A DNA stretch of 64,000 nt from Pseudomonas putida (lineage in GTDB: Bacteria > Pseudomonadota > Gammaproteobacteria > Pseudomonadales > Pseudomonadaceae), in assembly GCA_041071465.1 (NCBI GenBank), contig CP163498.1, forward strand, positions 372,001-436,000, given 5' to 3'. Below are positions 1 through 7,320 of the stretch, one piece after another. Under the pieces are notes generated by a model, which was not told the origin of the DNA, made no database searches, and was given only the letters and a program-made list of their open reading frames with translations. How positions within the stretch are numbered: the stretch's first letter is position 1; each line of letters opens with the position of its first letter. Both the position numbers and the translations under genes were made by a program.

Positions 1-570
1 GTCGGTGCTGAAGGTGTAGTTGTAGGTGTCGGTGTCCGAGGCATCGAACGGGGTTTCGGTGGGCACCGTGTCCGACGAATTGAGGTTCAGCGTTTCGCTC
101 AGGCTGGTACTGGCCTTGGGCGCCACCGCTGCAGTGCTGACGGTCAGGTCGGCAAGAATGCCTTCAACAACGTTACCATCGGCATCCACGCCATAACCCT
201 GCAGGCGGTTGCCACTGGCATCGACGATGTTACCCGAGCTGTCGGTACCGAAGGCACCGGCACGGGTGTAGGTGGTCGAACCGTTGTTGCTGGTGATGAA
301 GAAGCCGTTGCCATTGATGGCCAGGTCCAGGCTAGCGCCGGTGGTACTGACGTTGCCTTGAGTGAACTGCTGGGAAATCGCCTGGGTCGTTACACCACTA
401 CCGACGGTGTAGCGCGAACCGCCCAGGAACAGGGAGTTGGCGTAAAGGTCGCCAAACTCGGCGCGCGCCGATTTGAAACCGGTGGTGCCGACGTTGGCGA
501 TGTTGTTACCCGTGACATCCAGGCTGGTGGCGGCTGCGTTAAGGCCACTGAGACCGATATTGAACGACAT
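1..570 (-). CDS. flgE: Flagellar hook protein FlgE (N-terminal part, cut by window edge)
   Basis: FlgE polymerises outside the cell into the flexible hook joining rod and filament. Only the first 190 residues are present; the gene runs off the left edge. The protein opens with MSFNIGLSGLNAAATSLDVT and then NNIANVGTTGFKS, the conserved N-terminal helix and NN-I-AN-xT-GFK signature of rod/hook/filament-axial proteins. This is followed by the DLAINGNGFF motif shared by FlgE and FlgF/G. The downstream part is rich in Ser, Thr and Asp, as in the exposed hook domain. It lies 27 bases after flgD on the same strand, last of the visible flgBCDE series, so it is probably co-transcribed from the sigma-54 promoter before flgB. 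The order flgD-flgE and the lack of the FlgG length pattern favour FlgE. Confidence 0.93.
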   Translation of the reverse strand, partial: MSFNIGLSGLNAAATSLDVTGNNIANVGTTGFKSARAEFGDLYANSLFLGGSRYTVGSGVTTQAISQQFTQGNVSTTGASLDLAINGNGFFITSNNGSTTYTRAGAFGTDSSGNIVDASGNRLQGYGVDADGNVVEGILADLTVSTAAVAPKASTSLSETLNLNSSDTVPTETPFDASDTDTYNYTFSTD

Positions 571-597
571 TGATTGACTCCTGTGCCGATGCCCGGC

Positions 598-1287
598 TTA
601 CGATCCGATAGTTTTGACGTCCGAAAGCGCGATGCTCTCGCCACTTGCCAGATTGAGCGTGTACGAACCTGCAGTGCTGCCCACGGTGACGCTGTTGACC
701 ACCGACGGCAGGTAGGTGGTCTGCGCGACCTCCTTGCCATCGACGGTAGCCTTGGCCTCGAAGGTATAGGTACCGGCATCCACCGCCAGCCCATCGTTAT
801 CGGTGCCATCCCAGCTGAAGCTGACCGTGCCGGCACTTTGCGAACCCAGGTCGATGTTCTTCACTACATTGCCGTCGGCGTCATACACGTTCACGGTCAG
901 GCCGGTGGTCGACGAGGTGACGTCGATCTGGCCAGTCAAGCCGGTACCGGCAGCGACCGTTGCAGCGTCCGCCTCGGTGATGACCGAGCGCCCGACCAGG
1001 GACGAAGCCTGCAAGGCCTGGGTCGAGGCATAGTTGCCGAGCAGGGTGTCCACGGTGTCGTTGAGGGTCTGCATCGATTCCAGACTGCTGAACTGCGCCA
1101 ACTGGGCGACGAATTCGGAGTTGTCCTGGGGGTCGAGCGGGTTTTGGTTCTGCAGCTGGGTCACCAACAACTGCAGGAAGGTGTCCTTGCCAAGCGTGTC
1201 GGTACTGCTGCTACTGGAGGTGTCACTGGCCAGCGCATATTGCGAATAGATCGCGGAAGCACTTGTGGCGTCGGTAGTAGTGGTCAT
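598..1287 (-). CDS. flgD: Flagellar hook-capping / basal-body modification protein FlgD
   Basis: FlgD forms the temporary scaffold cap on which hook subunits assemble and is exported by the flagellar type III system. The 229-residue product has a Ser/Thr-rich, poorly ordered N-terminus, then the family hallmark near residues 33-60 (LGKDTFLQLLVTQLQNQNP followed by LDPQDNSEFVAQLAQFSSLE). The rest resembles the FlgD tudor/FnIII-like region, with the VYDADGNVVKNI and FSWDGTDNDG stretches (FLG_D Ig-like fold). Length is normal for Pseudomonas. It sits 12 bases after flgC and 27 bases before flgE, as expected for a single operon. No oddities are visible. Confidence 0.95.
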   Translation of the reverse strand: MTTTTDATSASAIYSQYALASDTSSSSSTDTLGKDTFLQLLVTQLQNQNPLDPQDNSEFVAQLAQFSSLESMQTLNDTVDTLLGNYASTQALQASSLVGRSVITEADAATVAAGTGLTGQIDVTSSTTGLTVNVYDADGNVVKNIDLGSQSAGTVSFSWDGTDNDGLAVDAGTYTFEAKATVDGKEVAQTTYLPSVVNSVTVGSTAGSYTLNLASGESIALSDVKTIGS

Positions 1288-1299
1288 CGGCTATCCCCC

Positions 1300-1743
1300 T
1301 CACTGACCCAGGGTCAGCACTTTCTGCATCATGGTCTTGGCAGTATTCATGATGTCGGCGTTGGTCTGGAACGCACGGCTGGCGGAGATCATGTCGGCCA
1401 TCTCCTCGACCACGTTAACGTTCGGGTAGTACACGTAGCCGTCCTTGTTGGCGGCGGGATTACTCGGCTCGTAGCGCGCCTCCAGGTTGCTCTGGTCCTC
1501 GACGATGCCTTTTACCTGCACGCCCTGCCCTGCCTCGCCCTGGTCATCGAACAGCGACTGGCTGCCGCCGGCCTGCGCGTCCTGGAAGGTGGTGGCGAAC
1601 ACCGGGTGACGGGCGCGGTAGGTCTGGTCGATGCTCGAGGACACGGTCTCGGCGTTGGCGATGTTGGAAGCAACGGTGTTCAGGCGCGTGTTCTGCGCAC
1701 TCATGCCGCTACCGGCAATGTTGAAGACACTGGAAAGGGACAT
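1300..1743 (-). CDS. flgC: Flagellar basal-body rod protein FlgC
   Basis: FlgC is a proximal rod subunit in the periplasmic part of the basal body. The 147-residue protein begins MSLSSVFNIAGSGMSAQ and has the rod signature (LNTVASNIANAET). Its C-terminus (NVVEEMADMISASRAFQTNA) is the conserved coiled-coil segment shared by rod and hook proteins. I chose the ATG giving MSLSS. An ATG two codons upstream (MTMSLSS) would overlap the flgB stop as ATGA, so translational coupling from that codon is possible and the difference is only two residues. It sits directly between flgB and flgD. Confidence 0.95.
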   Translation of the reverse strand: MSLSSVFNIAGSGMSAQNTRLNTVASNIANAETVSSSIDQTYRARHPVFATTFQDAQAGGSQSLFDDQGEAGQGVQVKGIVEDQSNLEARYEPSNPAANKDGYVYYPNVNVVEEMADMISASRAFQTNADIMNTAKTMMQKVLTLGQ

Positions 1744-1745
1744 GG

Positions 1746-2156
1746 TCATTCTCCCCGCAGGGCCGAAACCAGCCCTTTGAATTTACTGTTGAGCAAGGTG
1801 AAGCTGGCCTGGAAGCCGATGGCGTTTTCGGTGTAGTTCGATTGCTCGATCTGCGCGTCCACGGTGTTCTGGTCGATCGACGGCTGCGTTGGCGTGCGGT
1901 ACTTGAGGGTATCGTCGGCCATGGCCAGGCCCTCGGCCTCGATATGGCGGCTGTTGGTACGATCGAGGCTGAAACGGCCGCCACTCTGCTGCTTGTCGCT
2001 CTCGGCAGCGAGCACCGAGGCGAAGTCCATGTCGCGCGCCTTGTAGTTGGGCGTGTCGGCGTTGGCGATGTTGTTGGCCAGCACTTCGGCACGCTGGGCG
2101 CGGAAGCCCAGGGCCTTTTCGTGAATACCAAGCGCCTTGTCGAAACTGATGCTCAT
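1746..2156 (-). CDS. flgB: Flagellar basal-body rod protein FlgB
   Basis: FlgB is the rod subunit next to the MS ring. The 136-residue protein starts MSISFDKALGIHEKALGFRA, contains LANNIANADTPNYKARD (rod-protein signature near residues 26-42) and ends with the conserved amphipathic helix (AIGFQASFTLLNSKFKGLV). The open frame extends about 110 codons upstream, but the conserved N-terminus, normal family length and a sigma-54 promoter about 50 bases upstream fix this ATG. It is the first gene of the flgBCDE series, and its stop overlaps an ATG of flgC. Confidence 0.95.
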   Translation of the reverse strand: MSISFDKALGIHEKALGFRAQRAEVLANNIANADTPNYKARDMDFASVLAAESDKQQSGGRFSLDRTNSRHIEAEGLAMADDTLKYRTPTQPSIDQNTVDAQIEQSNYTENAIGFQASFTLLNSKFKGLVSALRGE

Positions 2157-2204
2157 GTCGGGGAAACCTTCGGAGGTTGGCCGGAATATCGTTGGGCAAG
2201 GTAT

Positions 2205-2221
2205 AGCAAGGGCTGTGCCAA
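2205..2221 (-). promoter_or_regulatory. Sigma-54 (RpoN) promoter of the flgBCDE operon
   Basis: On the minus strand the sequence reads TTGGCACAGCCCTTGCT. This is a near-perfect -24/-12 element (TGGCAC then TTGCT) with GG and GC separated by exactly 10 bases. It lies about 50 bases upstream of the flgB ATG. RpoN with FleQ/FleR control of rod and hook operons is established in Pseudomonas. Confidence 0.85.
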
Positions 2222-2281
2222 CCAACATAAAGCCCGGAAATACGGGCTTGCAGGGCAAGGTGCTGTCAGAGTGATGCCAGA

Positions 2282-2370
2282 AAAGCGGCAAAGGCCTTCC
2301 GCCTTGAGCGGCGAAAGCGGCAATTGCCGGGCGGCAAAAGCGGCAAAACAAAAAATTGACGTCAGTATTT
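2282..2370. promoter_or_regulatory. Repeated GCGGCAA motifs and a TTGAC/GTCA palindrome upstream of the flgB promoter
   Basis: The plus-strand motif GCGGCAA occurs at 2284, 2317, 2331 and 2340. It is followed at about 2352-2369 by a palindromic AT-rich element with abutting TTGAC and GTCAGTA halves. Those halves resemble the two halves of the FleQ box (GTCA-N-TAAAT-TGAC) in inverted order. The position, 60-150 bases upstream of a sigma-54 promoter, is where an enhancer-binding protein would act. The role is inferred. Confidence 0.35.
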
Positions 2371-2372
2371 TT

Positions 2373-2483
2373 CCTGCGCCGGCCTCTTCGCGGGTAAACC
2401 CCCTCCCACAGGGTTCTGCACAGCTTTAAAAGTCGGTGCGGTACCTGTGGGAGCGGGTTTACCCGCGAAGAGGCCGGCACAGG
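2373..2483. repeat. Inverted pair of P. putida-type REP elements
   Basis: Two copies of the REP core (ggcctcttcgcgggtaaacc and its reverse complement), each flanked by a 'ctcccacag'/'ctgtgggag' arm, face each other about 30 bases apart between flgB and cheR. Near-identical copies recur at 7.0-7.3 kb, 55.0-55.1 kb and 62.0 kb. Confidence 0.9.
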
Positions 2484-2487
2484 CAAA

Positions 2488-2520
2488 CAAAAAGGCCGGC
2501 AACTTTCGCTGCCGGCCTTT
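2488..2520 (-). terminator. Rho-independent terminator of cheV-cheR
   Basis: An 11-base-pair GC-rich stem (AAGGCCGGCA arms) with an 8-base loop is followed on the minus strand by TTTTTG. It begins only a few bases after the TAA that ends cheR in its unshifted frame, which supports that TAA as the true stop. Confidence 0.8.
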
Positions 2521-2524
2521 GTGC

Positions 2525-3351
2525 TTACTTCGCCTGGTAGATGATCCCGGACTGCACTGCACCATCTGGTAATGGTCCGGCAGCCCGTTCAGCGCCTCGG
2601 AAGCCCCGAGGAACAGATACCCACCCGGCTTCAAGGTACTGTGGATACGCAACAGGATGTCCTTCTTCACCTGCGCCGAGAAATAGATCAGCACGTTACG
2701 GCAGAACACCACATCGAACTTGCCCAGGCTGGCATAGCTGTCGAGCAGGTTGAACGAGCGGAACTCGACACGGCTGCGAATCGCCGGCTTGACCGCCCAA
2801 CGCCCCGGCCCCTTGGTGTCGAAGTAGCGCTGCAGGCGCTCCTGGGACAAGCCACGGGCAATCGCCAGGCTGTCGTACTCGCCAGTCTTGCAGTTGGTCA
2901 GCATGGTGCCGGACAGGTCGGTGGCAACGATCTGCGCGCCCATCTTCAACTGGCCGAGGTTGCTGCGCTCGAATTCGTCGATGGCCATCGAGATGGAATA
3001 CGGCTCCTGCCCCGACGAACAGGCCGCCGACCACATGCGCAGGCGCTGGCCGGGGTTGTTGCGGATGAACTCGGGGATGACCTTGTTCTTCAGCACCTCG
3101 AACGGGTAGGTATCGCGAAACCACAGGGTCTCGTTGGTGGTCATGGCATCGACCACCTGCTCGCGCAAGCCGCCGCGCGGCTGGGCCTGGATGCGCTGCA
3201 CCAGCTCGCCCAGGCTCTTGATACCCTGTTGCTCCATCAGCTTGTTGAGACGGCTGGAAACCAGGTACTGCTTATTCTCGCCCAGCAGGATGCCACAGGC
3301 TTTCTCCAGGAAGACCCGGAACTGTTCGAAATCCAAATTACCCGTAGACAC
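2525..3351 (-). CDS. cheR: Chemotaxis methyltransferase CheR (3' end frameshifted in this sequence)
   Basis: CheR methylates glutamates of chemoreceptors using S-adenosylmethionine. The N-terminal helical domain (STGNLDFEQFRVFLEKACGI) is followed by the SAM-binding region with RMWSAACSSGQEPYSI and by FDVVFCRNVLIYF, both diagnostic for CheR. The start is a GTG preceded by an AGAGG Shine-Dalgarno sequence, 49 bases after cheV. Near the 3' end the frame slips. As written, translation passes the expected stop and reads through the terminator and REP pair to about 2362. Shifting by one base after SPG gives IIYQAK and a TAA at 2525-2527. The span is 827 bases, one short of the 828 needed for a normal 275-residue protein. 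A one-base deletion near 2545 is the simplest explanation. Confidence 0.9.
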
Positions 3352-3400
3352 TACTGCCGCCTCTTTTAAATCACTGGTGCCGGGGCCTGCCCCGGCTGCT

Positions 3401-4330
3401 TCAATGCGCTGCCTTGATCCGGTCGACCACCCGCTGGGCCAGGTCGTCCGGCTTGAACTTGGCCAGGAAGTCATCGGCACCGACCTTCTTGACCATCGCC
3501 TGGTTGAACACCCCGGAAAGCGAAGTATGCAAGCAGATGTGCAATTTTTGCATGCGCGGATCGCTGCGGATCTCCGCCGTTAGCGTATAGCCGTCCATTT
3601 CCGGCATTTCAATGTCCGAGATCATCATCAGGAACTCTTCCTCCGGCTTCTTGCCCTCATCCACCAGCTGGCGCAGGTAGTTCAGGGCCTGACGGCCGTC
3701 ATTGAGCGCCACCACCTCGACCCCCACGGTCTGCAGGCAGCGGCTGACCTGCTTGCGCGCCACCGACGAATCGTCGACGGTGAGCACCCGCAACAGCACG
3801 GCCTTGTCCTGCACCTCGGCATCGATCACCCCGGCCGACACCGACTCGGACGACGGCGCCACTTCGGCCAGCACCTTCTCCACATCGATGATCTCGACCA
3901 TGCGGTTGTCCACCCGGGTGACCGCGGTCAGGTAGTGGTCGCGGCCGGTGCCCTTGGGTGGCGGATGGATTTCTTCCCAGTTCATGTTGACGATGCGCTC
4001 CACCGAGTGCACCAGGAAGCCTTGGGTCTTGGTGTTGTACTCGGTGATGATCACGAAACTGTTGCGCGTGTCTTCCTGCAGCGGCCGCAACCCGGTGGCC
4101 ATCGACAGGTCGAGGATCGGGATGGTCGCCCCGCGAATATTGGCAACACCGCGCACCACCGGGTGCGCCTTGGGCAGCAGGGTCAGCGCAGGGCATTGCA
4201 GCACTTCCCTGACCTTGAATACGTTGATGCCGTAAAGCTGCTCGCCATTGAGGCGGAACAGCAGCAATTCCAGGCGATTCTGCCCCACCAGCTGTGTGCG
4301 CTGGTTGACCGAATCCATAACACCTGCCAT
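3401..4330 (-). CDS. cheV: Chemotaxis coupling protein CheV (CheW-REC fusion)
   Basis: CheV couples receptors to CheA and adjusts signalling through its receiver domain. The 309-residue protein has an N-terminal CheW-like domain (residues about 15-155, including YGINVFKVREVLQ and VVRGVANIRGATIPILDLS). A C-terminal response-regulator domain follows (about 180-305), with VLTVDDSSVARK at the acidic pocket and MMISDIEMPEMDGY carrying the phosphorylatable aspartate. The ATG has a good AAGGAG site. The gene is upstream of cheR on the same strand and divergent from flgA, an arrangement also known in P. aeruginosa. A sigma-28-type promoter lies just upstream. Confidence 0.95.
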   Translation of the reverse strand: MAGVMDSVNQRTQLVGQNRLELLLFRLNGEQLYGINVFKVREVLQCPALTLLPKAHPVVRGVANIRGATIPILDLSMATGLRPLQEDTRNSFVIITEYNTKTQGFLVHSVERIVNMNWEEIHPPPKGTGRDHYLTAVTRVDNRMVEIIDVEKVLAEVAPSSESVSAGVIDAEVQDKAVLLRVLTVDDSSVARKQVSRCLQTVGVEVVALNDGRQALNYLRQLVDEGKKPEEEFLMMISDIEMPEMDGYTLTAEIRSDPRMQKLHICLHTSLSGVFNQAMVKKVGADDFLAKFKPDDLAQRVVDRIKAAH

Positions 4331-4376
4331 GCCAGACTCCTTTATGTTTCAGCCTTTCGTTGCAACTCAGGTAGCG

Positions 4377-4402
4377 AGTCGGCACGGGCTTTGCTTTTTT
4401 GA
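4377..4402 (-). promoter_or_regulatory. Candidate sigma-28 (FliA) promoter of cheV
   Basis: Read on the minus strand: TCAA, exactly 15 bases, then GCCGACT. The Pseudomonas FliA consensus is TAAA-N15-GCCGATAA. Spacing is ideal and the -10 core GCCGA matches; one -35 base and the distal -10 bases differ. It overlaps, on the opposite strand, the sigma-54 element of flgA. Confidence 0.5.
4380..4395 (+). promoter_or_regulatory. Sigma-54 promoter of flgA
   Basis: The plus strand reads CGGCACGGGCTTTGCT: a -24 GGCACG and a -12 TTGCT with GG and GC exactly 10 bases apart. The implied transcription start is near 4406, only about two bases before the flgA ATG, so the mRNA would be nearly leaderless unless translation begins downstream. 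Confidence 0.65.
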
Positions 4403-4407
4403 GCGCC

Positions 4408-5160
4408 ATGTACACGAAAACGACATTTTTCCGACGATTGACGCGCCTGCTGCCTGGCTCGCTGGCCATGCTGTGCCTTCTGGTGCCCGGCGTTCGCACG
4501 GTAGCGGACGCGTTTACCTTGCCTGAACAGCTTATCGGTGTCACTCAAGGGTTTCTTGAATTCAGCGTCGAAGATTATCTGGCCACCACCCAGACCGCCG
4601 GCCGTTACGAGATCCAGGTCAACCCGCTGGACCCGCGCCTGCGCATGCCGCTGTGCAGCCAGCAGCTGGACGCCTCGCTGGAAAGCCCGGCCCAGCCGTT
4701 GGGCCGCGTCACGGTAAAGGTACGCTGCGAAGGCACGGCGCCTTGGACCGTGTTCGTGCCGGCCACCGTGCGGCTGTTCCGCGATGTGGTGGTGGTGACC
4801 CGGCCGCTCAAGCGCGACAACGTGGTAGGCGAAGGCGACGTGGCCCTGCGCGAGCGCGATGTCGGCACCCTGGGCCAAGGCTTTTTGACCGAACTGGAAC
4901 AGGCGATAGGCATGAAGATGCTGCGCCCCACGGTGATCGACCAGGTACTCACCCCGCAACACCTGGAACAGGCCGAGGTAGTGCGCAAGGGCGACCACGT
5001 GGTGATCATCGCCCGCAGTGGCAGCCTGAGTGTGCGCATGCCCGGAGAAGCCCTGAGCAAGGGCGGCCTGAGCGAACAGATCCGGGTGCGCAACCTCAAT
5101 TCCAAACGGGTGATCAAGGCCAGGGTGACCGGCCCCGGCCAGGTCGAAGTAAGTATGTAG
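4408..5160 (+). CDS. flgA: Flagellar P-ring assembly chaperone FlgA
   Basis: FlgA is a periplasmic chaperone needed to build the FlgI P ring around the rod. The 250-residue protein has a Sec-type signal: basic start (KTTFFRRLTR), hydrophobic stretch (LAMLCLLVPGV) and a likely cleavage after VADA. The C-terminal half has the SAF/FlgA domain, with DNVVGEGDVALRERDV and LVRKGDHV-like spacing (VRKGDHVVIIARSG), and ends in RVRNLNSKRVIKARV, typical of FlgA. A TTG three codons upstream is in frame, but the ATG is preferred. Position next to flgM-flgN matches P. aeruginosa. The odd point is the very short distance to its sigma-54 promoter. Confidence 0.93.
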   Translation: MYTKTTFFRRLTRLLPGSLAMLCLLVPGVRTVADAFTLPEQLIGVTQGFLEFSVEDYLATTQTAGRYEIQVNPLDPRLRMPLCSQQLDASLESPAQPLGRVTVKVRCEGTAPWTVFVPATVRLFRDVVVVTRPLKRDNVVGEGDVALRERDVGTLGQGFLTELEQAIGMKMLRPTVIDQVLTPQHLEQAEVVRKGDHVVIIARSGSLSVRMPGEALSKGGLSEQIRVRNLNSKRVIKARVTGPGQVEVSM

Positions 5161-5261
5161 CCAGCCCATTGATTTGCGCTGGCGGTGAGGAACCGCTTTT
5201 CCTAAACTGTGTCAGAAAACGGGTTCGCGAGCTTGCTGACAGGCGGCTATGCATTTGTGCC

Positions 5262-5288
5262 TAAAGTTTCTTTCGGGTTGGCCGAAAA
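5262..5288 (+). promoter_or_regulatory. Sigma-28 (FliA) promoter of flgM-flgN
   Basis: TAAA at 5262-5265, exactly 15 bases, then GCCGAAAA at 5281-5288, a near-consensus FliA promoter. It lies about 37 bases upstream of flgM, consistent with FliA-driven expression of its own anti-sigma factor. Confidence 0.85.
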
Positions 5289-5324
5289 CAAGGCAAGCGT
5301 CCAAATACCCAGAGGTTTCTGATC

Positions 5325-5639
5325 ATGGTCATCGACTTCAGTCGTTTGAATAACTCTCCGTCCGTCACGGGCGGCGTGCGCGGCAACACCGCGAACGGCA
5401 GCGCCGAAAAACCGGCAGCCAGCCAGGAAGCGGCAACCGCCACCAGCGCCAGCGGAGAAGCGGTACACCTCAGCCAAGAGGCCCAGCAGTTGCAGAAGAT
5501 CAGCGACAAGCTGCGCGACGAGCCAGTGGTCAACAGTGCCCGTGTGGCCCAGTTGAAACAGGCGATCGCCGACGGCAGCTACCAGGTCGATGCCGGCCGG
5601 GTCGCCAGCAAACTGCTCGATTTCGAAGCCCAGCGCTGA
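5325..5639 (+). CDS. flgM: Anti-sigma-28 factor FlgM
   Basis: FlgM binds FliA (sigma-28) and blocks late flagellar genes until the hook is finished, when FlgM is exported. The 104-residue protein opens [10 protein letters not shown]. It has a low-complexity Ala/Ser/Thr/Glu linker (residues about 20-45), as expected for an intrinsically disordered export substrate. Its C-terminus ([20 protein letters not shown], then ASKLLDFE) is the conserved sigma-binding part. A strong sigma-28 promoter lies directly upstream, giving the known feedback loop. flgN follows 49 bases later. Confidence 0.93.
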   Translation: MVIDFSRLNNSPSVTGGVRGNTANGSAEKPAASQEAATATSASGEAVHLSQEAQQLQKISDKLRDEPVVNSARVAQLKQAIADGSYQVDAGRVASKLLDFEAQR

Positions 5640-5688
5640 CCGTTCGGCGCGCTGACTTCACGGACGCTAGAAAAGCCAAGAGTTAGCC

Positions 5689-6156
5689 ATGCACGACACC
5701 ACCTTGCTGCAACTGATCGAAGATGACATTGCCCCCATGCAGGAACTGCTTGACCTTCTGCAAAAGGAAGCGATCGCCCTGCATGGCCGCGACATGCCGC
5801 TGCTGGAACAGATCCTGGCGCGCAAGCAGTCGTTGATCATCTTGCTCGAGCAGCACGGCCAGCGCCGCAGCCAGTTGCTCGGCAGCCTGGGCCTGAGCGC
5901 CGATCGGGCCGGTGTGCAGGCGGTGGCTGCGCAATCGCCCCATGGCGAAGCGATGCTGCAGCGGCTCGACATGCTCTCGCAGCTGATGGACAACTGCCAG
6001 CAGGTCAACCAGACCAATGGCCGGATCATCCAGGTGCAGCAACACGTCACCAACAACCAGATCCGGATCCTCATGGGCGGCGATTCTCCGTCGCTCTACG
6101 ACAGCCGCGGCAGCACCTCGCCACTGGCCAAGCCACGGGCGCTCAGCCAAGTGTGA
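5689..6156 (+). CDS. flgN: Flagellar export chaperone FlgN
   Basis: FlgN-type chaperones bind the hook-filament junction proteins FlgK and FlgL and bring them to the export gate. The 155-residue product is mostly alpha-helical and acidic at the start (LLQLIEDDIAPMQELLDLLQ). A conserved central stretch (MPLLEQILARKQSLIILLEQ) and the C-terminal NGRIIQVQQHVTNNQIRILM match the FlgN family. It follows flgM and shares its promoter. Sequence similarity alone is modest in this family, so the assignment rests largely on helical pattern, length and position. Confidence 0.85.
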   Translation: MHDTTLLQLIEDDIAPMQELLDLLQKEAIALHGRDMPLLEQILARKQSLIILLEQHGQRRSQLLGSLGLSADRAGVQAVAAQSPHGEAMLQRLDMLSQLMDNCQQVNQTNGRIIQVQQHVTNNQIRILMGGDSPSLYDSRGSTSPLAKPRALSQV

Positions 6157-6236
6157 TTTTTTCTATCAAGGCACGGAACATACTGGCAAAATGCCGTTAA
6201 TTGCGTGTGTCGCTTTTGCCTGGAGAACGATAAGCC

Positions 6237-6980
6237 GTGTTCAATGAATCCGATGCCCCGCAGCCGCCAAAGGTGCTGAACACCCCTTTGGAGATTGCGG
6301 CCAACTTGCGGCAGCTGCAGGAAAGCCACGACCCCCTGATCATCACCTTCCACGACCGCAGCCAGCGCTTCCAGAGCTACGTGGTGCACGTGGACCGTGA
6401 AAGCAACACCCTGGCGCTGGACGAGATGATCCCGCGCGACGGTGAAAAGTTCATCGAGAACGGCGAACACTTCCGCGTCGAAGGCTTCCACGATGGCGTG
6501 CGCATCGCCTGGGACTGCAACCACGAGCTGAAGATCAGCGAAGTCGACGGCAACCGCTGCTACCGCGGCGCCATGCCATTGGAGATGACCTACCACCAGC
6601 GCCGCAATGCGTTCCGCGCCGCGCTGAAGCTGTCGCAGCTGGTCGATGTCATCCTCGATGGTGCCCACCTCAAGGGCAACGGCGCCCTGCGTGGCAAGCT
6701 GCTGGACATCTCCGCCACCGGCTGCAAACTGCGCTTCGAAGGCAATGTCGAGGATCGCCTGCAACTGGGCCAGGTGTACGAGCGTTTCAAGGCGGGCAAC
6801 CCGCTGGGCCTGGTCGACACCATGGTCGAGCTGCGCCACCTGCACTATGAAGAGCGGATCAACACCACCTTTGCCGGCGTGCGCTTCCATAACTTTACCG
6901 GGCAGGCGCAGCGCAAGGTCGAGAGCTTCGTGTACCAGTTGCAGCGTGAAGCGCGGCGGTTCGACAAGGACGACTATTGA
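6237..6980 (+). CDS. flgZ: PilZ-domain c-di-GMP receptor, flagellar brake FlgZ/YcgR type
   Basis: YcgR/FlgZ proteins bind c-di-GMP and act on the motor to reduce swimming. The 247-residue protein has an N-terminal YcgR (PilZN) domain (about 10-115) and a C-terminal PilZ domain (about 120-240). Both c-di-GMP motifs are present: RNAFR (RxxxR) near residue 122 and DISATG (D/NxSxxG) near residue 158. The start is GTG with GGAGA 8 bases upstream; no in-frame ATG is better placed. It follows flgN by 80 bases, as in other pseudomonads, and ends just before a terminator. Whether it has its own promoter is not clear from sequence. Confidence 0.9.
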   Translation: MFNESDAPQPPKVLNTPLEIAANLRQLQESHDPLIITFHDRSQRFQSYVVHVDRESNTLALDEMIPRDGEKFIENGEHFRVEGFHDGVRIAWDCNHELKISEVDGNRCYRGAMPLEMTYHQRRNAFRAALKLSQLVDVILDGAHLKGNGALRGKLLDISATGCKLRFEGNVEDRLQLGQVYERFKAGNPLGLVDTMVELRHLHYEERINTTFAGVRFHNFTGQAQRKVESFVYQLQREARRFDKDDY

Positions 6981-6995
6981 TCGTCGGTCGAGTAC

Positions 6996-7024
6996 AAAAA
7001 CGCCACCTATCAAGGTGGCGTTTT
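6996..7024 (+). terminator. Rho-independent terminator after flgZ
   Basis: Perfect 10-bp stem (AACGCCACCT / AGGTGGCGTT) with a 4-base loop followed by TTTTC, 18 bases after the flgZ stop. Confidence 0.85.
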
Positions 7025-7037
7025 CATTTGTGCTTCT

Positions 7038-7320
7038 CCTGTGCCGGCCTCTTCGCGGGCACGCCCGCTCCCACAGAACTGCACATAACTCATTGAATTA
7101 GCAGGGACTCTGTGGGAGCGGCTTTAGCCGCGAACACCGGCGCAGCCGGTGCCATGCACCGCGTTGGATTCTTCGCGGCTAAAGCCGCTCCCACAGGGTA
7201 CGCGTACTGCTTGCAGATCCAGTTATCTACGCGAAAGCTCTCCCACAGGTACAGCGCATGCTTCGAACCCGGCGCGGTCGCTGTGGGAGCGGGCGTGCCC
7301 GCGAAGAGGCCGGCACAGGC
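7038..7320. repeat. Cluster of four REP elements
   Basis: Four REP copies in alternating orientation lie at about 7038-7076, 7109-7150, 7165-7198 and 7281-7320. The central dyad varies between copies (gcgggcacgcccgc, gcggctttagccgc, gcggctaaagccgc, gcgggcgtgcccgc), while the 'ctgtgggag' arm is kept. The bases change in complementary pairs, so the hairpin is preserved. The cluster fills the gap between convergent flgZ and the MFS gene. Confidence 0.9.

Noticed and set aside
2362..2524. Extra 60-residue C-terminus of CheR
   Set aside because: Encoded by terminator and REP DNA after an apparent one-base deletion; the unshifted frame gives the normal end.
6184..6206. Possible sigma-28 or sigma-54 promoter before flgZ (GCCGTTAA; TGGCA...TTGC)
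   Set aside because: No -35 box at the required 15-base spacing, and GG-GC spacing is wrong.
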